Assembly (NCBI GenBank): GCA_050247135.1 | Contig: JBFWUT010000003.1 | Coordinates: 93,193 to 157,192 of the forward strand | DNA: 64,000 nt | DNA from: Berkiella sp050247135 | GTDB lineage: Bacteria; Pseudomonadota; Gammaproteobacteria; Berkiellales; Berkiellaceae | Direction of reading: 5' to 3' | Made by a program: the position numbers and the translations under genes | Part shown: piece after piece, positions 9,336 through 19,000 of the stretch | How positions within the stretch are numbered: the stretch's first letter is position 1 | How the letters are laid out: the number at the start of each line of letters is the position of its first letter | The notes under the pieces: model-generated | What the model was told of the DNA's origin: nothing | What the model saw: only the letters and a program-made list of their open reading frames with translations | The model's database searches: none

Positions 9336-11066
9336 GTGACAGTCATTGTGTTGGAAATCATTTGCCTGCTCTTGGCGTTAACTACAGCGCTGTTCTTCTA
9401 TATAGCGATTCGTTTACGTGAACAATTGCGCTTGAGCCTTTTAAGGGAAGAGCGAGCTTATCAAGAATTGTTAGATTTTCCGGGTGTTAATCCTAACCCA
9501 GTATTGCGGGTCAATAAAATGGGGGTATTGCTTTATGCTAACCCATCCAGCAGCCCCATCACGATGGCTTGGGAAGCGTCATTAAATGAGAAACTACCAA
9601 CGCAGTGGCGTGAAATAATTCGCCAAATCCTACAAGCAGATCGATCGCAAGAAATTGAGCTTAAGAGTGGAGATTCTATCTATTTATTGAATCTGGTACC
9701 TATCAATGGGGCTTATGTTAGCATTTTCGGTATGAATATTACGTCAAGAAAACTTATTGAGCAGGAATTAGAACAGCGTACAACAACTGATCCCCTAACA
9801 AAATTACCTAATCGCGTTATCTTTCATCAGAATTTAGCAATGGAAATTAATCATGCCAAGCTAAATAAGGTGAAAATGGCTATTTTTATCATTCGTTTAG
9901 ATGATTATTTTGAGGTGCTTAATACCTACGGACAAGAAACGGCAGAGGCTTACGTGATTGGATTCAGCAATCGGTTACAGGCTTTCACCGTAAATGAGGG
10001 AACCATAGCTCGTATCAGCGAGAATGAATTTGGCATGATAAGTCCAGAGATCCGTGACCCTTCAACTGCTGCTTCCTACATACAGGCTCTGATAGAGATC
10101 GCAACAGAGCCATATCAGGTATTAAACCGTGATATTTTTACAAGTATTAGCGCTGGTATTTCGTTTTATCCCAATGATGGTGAGTCAGGCGATGTGTTGT
10201 CCAGAAATGCACAATTAGCTGTAAATCGCACTAGTAGTACTCGAAATCAATATGAGTTTTTTCAGCGCGGGATGATTGATCAATTGCAGATTAAACGCAA
10301 TGTCATCACTGATTTGCATAAAGCCTTAGAGAATGATGAATTTATTTTATACTTTCAACCACAAGTCCAGTTGAAAAATCAACAAATGGTGGGTTGCGAA
10401 GCTTTAATCCGCTGGAATCATCCGGAAAAGGGATTTATTTCTCCATTCTTTTTTATGACTGCCGCAGAGGAAACGCATTTAATTTTACCCTTGGGTGAAT
10501 GGGTGTTGCGCAGTGCTTGTAAACAAGCACAAGCCTGGATAATGGCAGGATATCCCTCAATTCAAGTTGCGGTCAATGTCTCAGCAAGACAATTGTTTCA
10601 AAGTGATCTGGTTTCTTTGGTGCGCCAGATTCTAAAAGAAACTCAAGTATCACCACAATCAATTGAAATTGAATTAACCGAAAGCGTCTTAGCCCAGGAT
10701 ATGTCAGCAGCGATTGAAATTATGAAGGGGTTAAAAGAATTAGGGGTAGGTATCGCGCTCGATGATTTTGGTACAGGATACTCCTCTTTGAGCTATCTTA
10801 TGGAATTTCCAGTCGATAAGCTGAAGATCGATCGTTCTTTTATCAAAAGTATCAGTGAGAGAAAAGAAGGTCATGCTCTAACCCGGGGGATTATCGACCT
10901 TGGGCACAGTCTGCATCTTAAAGTGCTAGCAGAAGGGGTAGAGACTAAAGAGCAATTACATTACCTCAAACAAAGTAAGTGTGATTTAGTACAGGGTTAC
11001 TACTATGCACAGCCACAACCCCCGCAACAGTTTGTAGAGTTCTTCAAAAAGCGTTGGGAAAGTTAG
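9336..11066 (+). CDS. Membrane-anchored GGDEF-EAL protein, probable c-di-GMP phosphodiesterase
   Basis: The 576-residue protein has an N-terminal membrane helix (about residues 2-25). A PAS-like segment containing 'NPNPVLRVNKMG' follows (about 45-145), then a GGDEF domain (about 150-310) and an EAL domain (about 325-570). In the GGDEF domain the entry motif 'DPLTKLPNR' is intact, but the catalytic signature reads S-E-N-E-F instead of G-G-D-E-F, so cyclase activity is unlikely. The EAL domain keeps 'EALIRW', 'ELTESVL', 'DDFGTGYSS', 'KIDRSFI' and 'AEGVET', so it should hydrolyse c-di-GMP. The degenerate GGDEF domain may serve as a GTP-binding regulator. The start is a GTG at 9336. The gene is monocistronic and divergent from the Sel1 gene. 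Confidence 0.88.
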   Translation: MTVIVLEIICLLLALTTALFFYIAIRLREQLRLSLLREERAYQELLDFPGVNPNPVLRVNKMGVLLYANPSSSPITMAWEASLNEKLPTQWREIIRQILQADRSQEIELKSGDSIYLLNLVPINGAYVSIFGMNITSRKLIEQELEQRTTTDPLTKLPNRVIFHQNLAMEINHAKLNKVKMAIFIIRLDDYFEVLNTYGQETAEAYVIGFSNRLQAFTVNEGTIARISENEFGMISPEIRDPSTAASYIQALIEIATEPYQVLNRDIFTSISAGISFYPNDGESGDVLSRNAQLAVNRTSSTRNQYEFFQRGMIDQLQIKRNVITDLHKALENDEFILYFQPQVQLKNQQMVGCEALIRWNHPEKGFISPFFFMTAAEETHLILPLGEWVLRSACKQAQAWIMAGYPSIQVAVNVSARQLFQSDLVSLVRQILKETQVSPQSIEIELTESVLAQDMSAAIEIMKGLKELGVGIALDDFGTGYSSLSYLMEFPVDKLKIDRSFIKSISERKEGHALTRGIIDLGHSLHLKVLAEGVETKEQLHYLKQSKCDLVQGYYYAQPQPPQQFVEFFKKRWES

Positions 11067-11254
11067 AAGAAGATCGCCTCAATTAGCTGCAATTTAACCG
11101 CAAGATTACTAAATATCAGTGCAAATGCACTTCTTTCACCCTCTGTACCCTTCTTTTTTCTATAGAGACGTGTGTAAGACGCTTCAAAACACTAAGCTAG
11201 ATGACATAAGATATAAGCTAGCCCGTTCAAATAGTGTAGAAAAGGGGGACTTAC

Positions 11255-14200
11255 ATGGAAGAAGGACCAGTTTCAGACAGAGCCGATCAAGAAAATGCGC
11301 CAAGCAACAAATTTGATCTAAAAAGAGCGTTTCTAGCTGCTATAGCGCGCATACCTAAACCTAAAACAACCGTTGTGACAGCAACGGTACCTCAAGTTAA
11401 GGGGCGGGCAAGAAAAATACAACCGTCAGAGTGGCTACTCCCCGTAACCGATGATGAGTTTAATCAAGCAGAATCTCAACTAAAAGACAAGTCAGATGGC
11501 ACCAAGTTAAATAAAAAGAAGACCAAATTTTCCTTCTCCTATATCAAAATTGGTGGTGTGGTGTATGCCTTGGCGAATGGCGAATATTTGGGAGAAGGTG
11601 CCTACGGTAAGGTTAAAATGGTTCAAGACAGAACAGGCCGATGCTTTGCAGTCAAGATTGAAGGTAAAGGAACCTATGCTGAGCAAGAGGCAGAAACGAA
11701 CATAGCAAAGGCAGTGGGATATTTCCGTGGCCGAGCCGAGCGAAAACTCGATAAGACTACTGAATTTAAAGGCCATGAAATTAGTACTAAGATTTATACG
11801 GTAGTCGAACTCAGAAAAGGTAAAGAAATATTCCAGAACCTCTATTCCACCGTACTCACACCCGGGCAGCTCTATAAAGATGAAGATCTAAAAAGAAAGA
11901 AAAGGGCCTTAACAGAAGCGCAAAAGTTGATCATTGCTTATAAAAGCTGTGAAAGAACTAACGACTTACACCGACGTGGTATTATCCATGGTGACTTAAA
12001 GCCGGCTAACTTCATGGCAGCCGTTGATGGCAATCATATCGTTGTGGGATCAATTGACTTTGGATTTTCCTTTCGGCTTGATAAAGCTTCAGATCAACGA
12101 GTTATTGTTCATCCAGGTGCACCTAACGGTACTCCATTAAAGTATATGCCACCAGAGGTCAGAAGAGCACATGCCTCGTTAGAAAGCAGGCAAGATGCTG
12201 AATTTTCCTTTGCATCAGATATCTATTCCTTAGGTATTATGTTTCGTGACGATATCCAATTACCCAAAGAAGTTTATGAACAAATGTGTGCTGACAATGC
12301 CAATCAGCGTTGCAGTGTCACAGATGCTATGAAGAAAATCGTTGCTGAATTAGAGAAGATCCCAGAAAATCAGCGGGATCCTGAAATTACTAAAATCATT
12401 GAAGAAAGTAAACGAGGCGTTAGGCAAAAAGAGAAAGCAGAGCCACAAGAAAAAGATACTTTAGTGGCGCAATTGATGTCAGGTATGAGAGATCCACGTG
12501 AAACAGAGGGAGAAAGTCGTTCGATCAATTATACACTGGATGATTTTAAAGAAATTGCTCATATAATTTATGCAAAGTTAAAACCAGAAGATTTCTATAC
12601 CCAACTTTGTGATGCCTACCAAAAACTAGACAATATAGAAGATAAAAAAATATTTATCCATAATGCAGAATGTTTTATAAAAGAACTTATTGCTATGGAT
12701 GTCAATCAAGATTTTAAAGTAGCAAATCAATTAGGTGTCGCTCAATTTTTAAGATTAAAAGAAACTGAAAATGACAATGAAGCCAAGGCGTTGTTTGATG
12801 CACTTAATCAGTCACTGCAACAAGCCTATAACAATGCCGATGCAAGAAAGGCAAAGCTTGATCAAGATACAAGAAGTTTTGAAAATGTGACTGATGGTGA
12901 AATTGACATTCAAGATTACTTAAAAAACCAACTTGCTCAATCCAGAGTGGCTGGAATTGGTTCACGAGTGAATAAGATCTTCGGTGGCAAAATCGTTGCT
13001 ATTGATACTCATGAATTTAAGAAACATGCTAATGCATTTGCTCATGATTTAAGAGAACAGCAAATAGCATTACTTAAGCAACTACATGCTTCTGACTACT
13101 ATGGTAAAAAATCTCTAGATAGGCCTTGGGAAACTGCTGCCTACCAGAAGATTGTAGATCTGAATAATAAAATATCAGCTATGGCGCAGCAGGATATTTT
13201 AGCAGCGACGAGCAAATCTCACCAAAAAAGAATATTTGAATTCTACTTTAATGTAGTAGAGCAAAGTGTTGAGCTAGGTGATTTTGCGACTGCTAGTACT
13301 CTTTTTTCAATGCTTGAAGCAGGAAATGTCGGAAGACTAGAATATTTAAAAGAGCAAAGACATTTAACAAGGAGATATGAGAAGTGTAGAACGTTAATGT
13401 CAACTGCTAAAAATAATAAAAATCTGAGAGATGAATTTGAAAATAGGTTGGCAGCAGGTAAAGTGATGATCCCGCCACAGTCTATTGTGGCTGGCCAAAG
13501 CTTATTGAGCATTGAAGATACTATTCCAACAATCGTTAATAATAAAACAAACGAATTCAAATTATCTAGATTGGCAAATCAATTAATGGTCGCTTTTGAA
13601 TCTCAAAGTAATTTGCTCTTACACGAAACAAAACCCTGTAAAACTGATCTTGTGTCTAGATTTTCGCAACCGATATTGGATGATGGTAATCTCTATCAGT
13701 TATCACTTAAAGTCCAAGGAAGAAAAGTAGACGATCAAACACCTGCGCCGCAGTTTGATCAAGCTGCTAGCAATCTCGCAGAGCAGCTAAAAACAAATGC
13801 CAGGGAAAGAGATCAAGAAACTGTGCGTGCCAATAAACTGATTGCCGACATTCAGCAGGCCAAAGTGACCATTGACGCGTTAGTGGTAGAAACAGCTGAA
13901 TTAGCCGATCTAATGAACGCAAAACGATTATGTGATCTCATTGCCGCTGCCGCGGCGGATAAAAATAATAGTGTTAAGTTGGCAGTAAAGGTCAACCCTA
14001 TTGATAAAAATAAAATAGAAAAAATTGCCAGAGCCATAGCTGCAAAACAACCTGCCCAGGAATCAGCGGTACCTGTCGTTGCTGAAGCTCCTGTCGCTGT
14101 TGCTATTGAAGTTCCTGCAGCTGCTGATGAAGTTCCTGTTGCGGTCGCTGATGAAGCTCCCGTTGCTGTTGCTATTGAAGTTCCTGCAGCTGCTGATGAA

Positions 14201-16000
14201 GTTCCTGTTGCGGTCGCTGATGAAGCTCCCGTTGCTGTTGCTATTGAAGTTCCTGCAGCTGCTGATGAAGTGCCTGTTGCAGTCGCTGAGGAAATCCCGG
14301 AAGCTGAGGTAATTCCTGCTGCTGCAGCTGCAAATGTGCCAGTCATTGAGCCCATAGAACGCCCTGCTGTGGCTGCAGCGCAATCAGACGAGGAAGCTGT
14401 GCTTCAAGCCAAATCTCAAGCCATGGAAATAGGATTTTTACAAGGAAATGAACATAGAGTATCAGCAACCCAAAACCTTGAAAATCTGTTAAAGCACTAT
14501 GTGAAAGCGATAGTAGAAGCACAAAGTGAGGATCCTTTAGCTGTTCAAAAAGCCTTGCCAGTAGTGGCTGAATTAAATGAACAAATCCAACATCTAATTA
14601 ACAGAGTGAACACAGCGACCCAATCTAAAAATGCACAAATCAAAGAAGCTGCTCAATCGGCTAAAGATAGCATGGAAGGCATGGTTGAGAAGTATCAAGA
14701 TCTTAATAAACACTTGGATGCTAAGAATGAAGAACTTAGCATCGGTAAAAAGGTAAAACGTAAAGTTAAAAAATTAGCTAAAAAGGTGAAAAGGATTGCT
14801 CGAAAAGGGGAAAAAGCCAAAGTCAAACCAAAAGATACATTGGGTTATATCAATGCTCTAAGAGATGAAACACAAAAACGTACCCGAGGAATAAGCGCAA
14901 TGTTGCCTGTTGAACCTCCGCAACGCCCTGTTGAACCTCAGCAGCGCCGAGTACGCTTTGCTAATGAAGTAGAAATAGTTGAACCTCAGCAGCCCCAAGC
15001 ACGCTTTGCTGATGAAGTAGAAATAGTTGAACCTCAGCAAGGTCGAGAAGTCATTAGCGATGAAGAAGTCCAACTCGCAGTTGCTCCGTCGTCTGTTATA
15101 GAAGCTGTGGAGGTTCCTGTTGCACCAGGGCTAAGTTTGAGCAGAGCTGACATCCAAGAGGAAGCATTACCTGCATTGAAGCGCATGCAGAAACTATTGG
15201 AGGAACCTAAGTCTAAAGATCGTAACCAAATTGAGATCGATGCTATGAAAATGGGGGTAGGTATTTTAATGGCACTTTCTAAAGAGAAGAAGCCAAATAC
15301 ATTTGAGGATATTGTCAAACAGGCTTCCATTGTTACTGATGCTCATGATCCACAAGCACAAATACTTAAGGAAGCAGCTCGAACTATCATTGCGGTACTC
15401 ATCCCTCCGAAAGCGCAATTATCAGATTTGAATGTCAGAACTGTTAAAATGCAAGAGAAAATTGACATTCTAAAACAAGCTAAACCAATGACAGAAAAGA
15501 TTATAAGGAAAATTAAATTAAGAGAAGACATTATTAAACATATGAGAAAGCAGTTTGAGGAACTGGCAAAAAGTCCTAGTGCCACCGCTACTAACGTGGA
15601 ACTAACGCAACCAGTTGAAACAACGCGAGCACAACCGGTCACCGCTGCTAAAAGAACCTCTTCTCGTCCAGGAATGAATGCGAACGCAGCATTACTAAAA
15701 AATTGTATCGATGAATTTCAAGAGATGATTGAGAACATTAATGATCCTAAATATAAAGTATTGTTTAAAGAAGGCGTAGATCCTAAGCGCACCATGCTAT
15801 TAATTCTGTATGAATTAAGAGAAATTGATCCTAAAAATATCACTCATGAACAAATCAATTCCTTATATGACAAGGGTAAAAAATATTGGATAGAAGACAA
15901 TCTTCAGCCTCACAAAGATAATCCATTAATTAAATTGAAGGATCAATTACCATCTACTCAAAGTCAAATAGGGGAAAGGCCAAACCCAAACCCGGTATAG
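11255..16000 (+). CDS. Giant protein with N-terminal eukaryotic-type Ser/Thr kinase domain (1581 residues)
   Basis: A protein kinase domain occupies about residues 105-330. The Gly-rich loop is 'GEGAYGKVK' (113-121), the ATP lysine is K134 in 'FAVKI', the catalytic loop is 'HGDLKPANF' (245-253, D247 and N252) and the metal motif is 'DFGFS' (D268). The HRD arginine is replaced by glycine, so this is a non-RD kinase. The remaining 1250 residues have no recognised domain: helical and coiled stretches, an Ala/Val/Pro/Glu-rich repeat block (about 944-1012), a very basic KVK-rich segment (about 1167-1190) and a second short repeat (about 1234-1265). There is no signal peptide. AAGGGGG eight bases before the ATG supports the start. 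A paralogue starts 11 bases after the stop. Delivery into a host cell is plausible by analogy with kinase effectors but is not shown. Confidence 0.85.
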   Translation: MEEGPVSDRADQENAPSNKFDLKRAFLAAIARIPKPKTTVVTATVPQVKGRARKIQPSEWLLPVTDDEFNQAESQLKDKSDGTKLNKKKTKFSFSYIKIGGVVYALANGEYLGEGAYGKVKMVQDRTGRCFAVKIEGKGTYAEQEAETNIAKAVGYFRGRAERKLDKTTEFKGHEISTKIYTVVELRKGKEIFQNLYSTVLTPGQLYKDEDLKRKKRALTEAQKLIIAYKSCERTNDLHRRGIIHGDLKPANFMAAVDGNHIVVGSIDFGFSFRLDKASDQRVIVHPGAPNGTPLKYMPPEVRRAHASLESRQDAEFSFASDIYSLGIMFRDDIQLPKEVYEQMCADNANQRCSVTDAMKKIVAELEKIPENQRDPEITKIIEESKRGVRQKEKAEPQEKDTLVAQLMSGMRDPRETEGESRSINYTLDDFKEIAHIIYAKLKPEDFYTQLCDAYQKLDNIEDKKIFIHNAECFIKELIAMDVNQDFKVANQLGVAQFLRLKETENDNEAKALFDALNQSLQQAYNNADARKAKLDQDTRSFENVTDGEIDIQDYLKNQLAQSRVAGIGSRVNKIFGGKIVAIDTHEFKKHANAFAHDLREQQIALLKQLHASDYYGKKSLDRPWETAAYQKIVDLNNKISAMAQQDILAATSKSHQKRIFEFYFNVVEQSVELGDFATASTLFSMLEAGNVGRLEYLKEQRHLTRRYEKCRTLMSTAKNNKNLRDEFENRLAAGKVMIPPQSIVAGQSLLSIEDTIPTIVNNKTNEFKLSRLANQLMVAFESQSNLLLHETKPCKTDLVSRFSQPILDDGNLYQLSLKVQGRKVDDQTPAPQFDQAASNLAEQLKTNARERDQETVRANKLIADIQQAKVTIDALVVETAELADLMNAKRLCDLIAAAAADKNNSVKLAVKVNPIDKNKIEKIARAIAAKQPAQESAVPVVAEAPVAVAIEVPAAADEVPVAVADEAPVAVAIEVPAAADEVPVAVADEAPVAVAIEVPAAADEVPVAVAEEIPEAEVIPAAAAANVPVIEPIERPAVAAAQSDEEAVLQAKSQAMEIGFLQGNEHRVSATQNLENLLKHYVKAIVEAQSEDPLAVQKALPVVAELNEQIQHLINRVNTATQSKNAQIKEAAQSAKDSMEGMVEKYQDLNKHLDAKNEELSIGKKVKRKVKKLAKKVKRIARKGEKAKVKPKDTLGYINALRDETQKRTRGISAMLPVEPPQRPVEPQQRRVRFANEVEIVEPQQPQARFADEVEIVEPQQGREVISDEEVQLAVAPSSVIEAVEVPVAPGLSLSRADIQEEALPALKRMQKLLEEPKSKDRNQIEIDAMKMGVGILMALSKEKKPNTFEDIVKQASIVTDAHDPQAQILKEAARTIIAVLIPPKAQLSDLNVRTVKMQEKIDILKQAKPMTEKIIRKIKLREDIIKHMRKQFEELAKSPSATATNVELTQPVETTRAQPVTAAKRTSSRPGMNANAALLKNCIDEFQEMIENINDPKYKVLFKEGVDPKRTMLLILYELREIDPKNITHEQINSLYDKGKKYWIEDNLQPHKDNPLIKLKDQLPSTQSQIGERPNPNPV
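14084..14290 (+). repeat. Three tandem copies of a 69-base coding repeat
   Basis: Three consecutive 69-base units, at 14084-14152, 14153-14221 and 14222-14290, differ at only a few bases. They encode a 23-residue block of the form EAPVAVAIEVPAAADEVPVA followed by VAD. They lie inside the reading frame of the first giant kinase. Since the period is a multiple of three, copy number can change without breaking the frame. The block encodes an extended, acidic, proline-containing linker. Confidence 0.95.
14954..15049 (+). repeat. Two tandem copies of a 48-base coding repeat
   Basis: Two 48-base units, at 14954-15001 and 15002-15049, encode RFANEVEIVEPQQPQA and RFADEVEIVEPQQGRE in the first giant kinase. 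A degenerate run of VEP-x-Q-R just before them suggests older copies. This is the second coding repeat of that gene. Confidence 0.85.
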
Positions 16001-16011
16001 AGGTCTAGACG

Positions 16012-19000
16012 ATGCCGATAACATTACAACAATGGCAAGCTCTATCTGAAAACGACCGCAATGCCTTTTGGTTAAAATGTGAACAAAGTGATCCTATCGA
16101 GTTAAGCAATATCTGGAAAATAGAATGGCAGCTCGCTCATGATTACTTTGCACAGGACGAACATAAAAATCAGCTAAAAATGAATCATAAAGGGCAGGGA
16201 GCTTCAACACGTCATTCATTTATACAAATCGATGGCAAAGTGTATATGTTAGCCAGAAAGGACAAGCTTCTTGGTGAGGGTTCATTTGGCAAAGTTAAGC
16301 CTACCTATTTTAAAGATGACGAAGCAGATGTTTTAAATCAAAATGCTGAGCAATGTATTGTCAAGGTTATCAAGGCACAAGAAGCTGAAGATGAGGCAGC
16401 AGTGGCTAGGGAGGCTTATGCTTTAGAACAACTGGGTGAACTCTATGCCAAAGGCGAAAGAGATTTACCAAATGGGAAAAAGAAGTTCTATTTAGTCGCA
16501 AAACGTCATGAAGGCAAAGAACTATATGAGTTACTCATGCAGAATAAGTTAAATAATGCAGAGTTGTTAATCATTGCCTATCAATGCTGTGAATTATTAG
16601 AACAGGCTCATCAAAAAGGTATTCTACACCTTGATTTAAAGCCTGAAAATATTCTTGTAGATATAAAAAATGGTGTCATTCAGGTCAAATTAATTGATTG
16701 GGGATTATCCGTCCCCATTCATGATACCCAAGAACAGGTCGAAGTTGATATTTGTGGAACACCTGGCTACATCTCTCCAGAAATTCTTAATGCTACTTCA
16801 AAGGCATCGGTAGCCTCAGATATATTTTCATTAGGTGCCATTTTCAGAAGTGACTTCCATTTTCCCTTAAGCGAATGTGAAAATATGCTGCATCATGATT
16901 CGAATAAGCGAATTAGTTTGCAAAAACAAAAAAGCAAGCTACTCACTGCGCTAGATAATCTTCTTGATGATGAAAAGACACCTTCGGTTCTTGAGTTTAT
17001 TCATGAGAAAAGCAAAGTCATTCAACCAGTAAGCGAAGTGATTGCAGTGCCTGAGCTAGACAAGCCCTTCAATTGGAGATTAACAGTCATTAGCACCATT
17101 TTGAATACCTTAAAAGAATATCGTGTCAATGTTATACTAAATGCTGATGATAGGTGGCAATTGGATGCTCAATCGTTAGGGCATATTTTGAAAGAATTAG
17201 AAGCAATTCATACTAATATTGACCTTGATGACAATGAGAAGCTGACTGAATTTGATAAAGTATTAAAAAGAATTGAGCATACTTATTATGGTGCTATTAG
17301 AGTATTATTTCATGAGCAATGTGATAACTTAGCTTGGGAACGAGATTATAATACTGTTTTTGATGTTTTTGATAAAATGATTGCTTCATTTAATGAAGAT
17401 GATAATGCCTTTTTTCAGGAACATGTTCAGCCTGCTATTGATGCATTTGACGATATCAATTCAAATTATTTGCTAGAGGCAGACGATAAATCTATTGCGT
17501 TCTACAAGGCAATGGTAGATTTACTGGATTCCTATTTGGAAAAAGTAGTTGAAGAACCTCGATATTTGCCAGTTATACGTGGATTAAATGAAGCTTTAGA
17601 AAAATTAAAAGTTATTGAAGAGCCAACGCTTGAAACAGATGCTGAAAGTGAAGTGGATGAGTTATTCGCGAGTTTTGGCATTCAGGTAGAGAAGAATGAC
17701 GAGATCGACGATGCGGCGATTGATAAATTGATGAAGGAGATGGAGGCTGAATCGGAGCCCGAACCCGAACTTGATTATTCAAATGCAGTTTCGACACAAA
17801 TGGATGAGTTCATAGAAGCGCTCATTGAATACAATCAAGTTCATTATAGTAATCAATTGTCAATCATTATTGAAAATCTGCAAACCAAAATGCAACGTAT
17901 CTACTATCAACGTAATCCTAAACAATGTATTGAAGCGGTAATAGCTGAAAATGATGTGGCTATGGAAGATATAGATACAGCTGTATTTTTATTAGAACAA
18001 CTTGAGCCTTGGCAGGTAAGCGCTACCAGACTTAAAGAACAAACCCAGGAATTTATTCAAGGCCAAGAACTATTAGAACAACTTCAATTAGATGAAGAAC
18101 TTAAATTTTTAGAGCTAAAGCAAAACATTTTTGACTATGCCATATATCTTTTTAGACAAAAAGCTCATTTGCAAGATGATAAATCAGAATTCTACACAGC
18201 ACTAATAAAATATATTAATAATCGAAAACGGATTGACAGTGAAAATGAGTCATTTTTGATAAGCTTACTGGGTTTGCAGACCCGTAAGGCAGATCAACAA
18301 TACTATGCTGACATTATGGGCGATATTAGGGAAATATATCAGCAATTAGGTGCCGAATATCATATTGATTTGTCTCAGCTAGCAGATAAATTAGCCGGTC
18401 GAAAAGCGTTTTTTAAAGAGTTGGCTATTGAGCCCCCTGCAAGGCGGTTACCCAGTAGTCCTATTGTTGAATTTGATCTGAAAAGCTTATCTAAACTGTT
18501 AGCGGTTGATGAGGCATTTTTAAATAAACATGCTGTGATTAGATTGATATTAAAAGGGTTGCAGGAAAGCCTCGCCATTAAACGTGATTCCTCAGCTAGC
18601 ATGTTAGTATTAGAAATGACAAAGTTAATACAAAAAATTGAATCATTGCCTGATGACATGCCACACCGTTCTAAGCTGGCTGTCATTAAATCCTATCTTG
18701 CTAATAAAGAGAATGAGCTCAAAGCTCAGCGTGCACTTGATCTGTTAAAGCAACTTGATGAAAATGTTTTAAAGATCTTTGCAGATATCACTACAAACTT
18801 ACAGGAGCATGAATGGGCCAGTGCGGTATCATTAACACAACAAGATTTTGCCGTTAGAGCATTATCGCCGGCTGAAACTACCAACGTGGAACTATTACAG
18901 CGGGCAATTGATCTTCTTGCAAGTAAATATAGTGAAATTATAAATGATGATTCAATTAAATGGGATCGAAAACCCACAAAAGATGATTTGGCTGCAATCT

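Noticed and set aside
14084..14290. Tandem repeats considered as a CRISPR array
   Set aside because: The units are adjacent without unique spacers, have a 69-base period and lie in a coding frame. No cas genes are present.
13852..14383. Two long minus-strand open frames of 106 and 167 codons, rich in Ser, Thr and Ala or Asn and Ser, opposite the first giant kinase
   Set aside because: They are the antisense reading of the 69-base repeats, whose codons lack stops in several frames. They have no ribosome binding sites and the composition is low-complexity.
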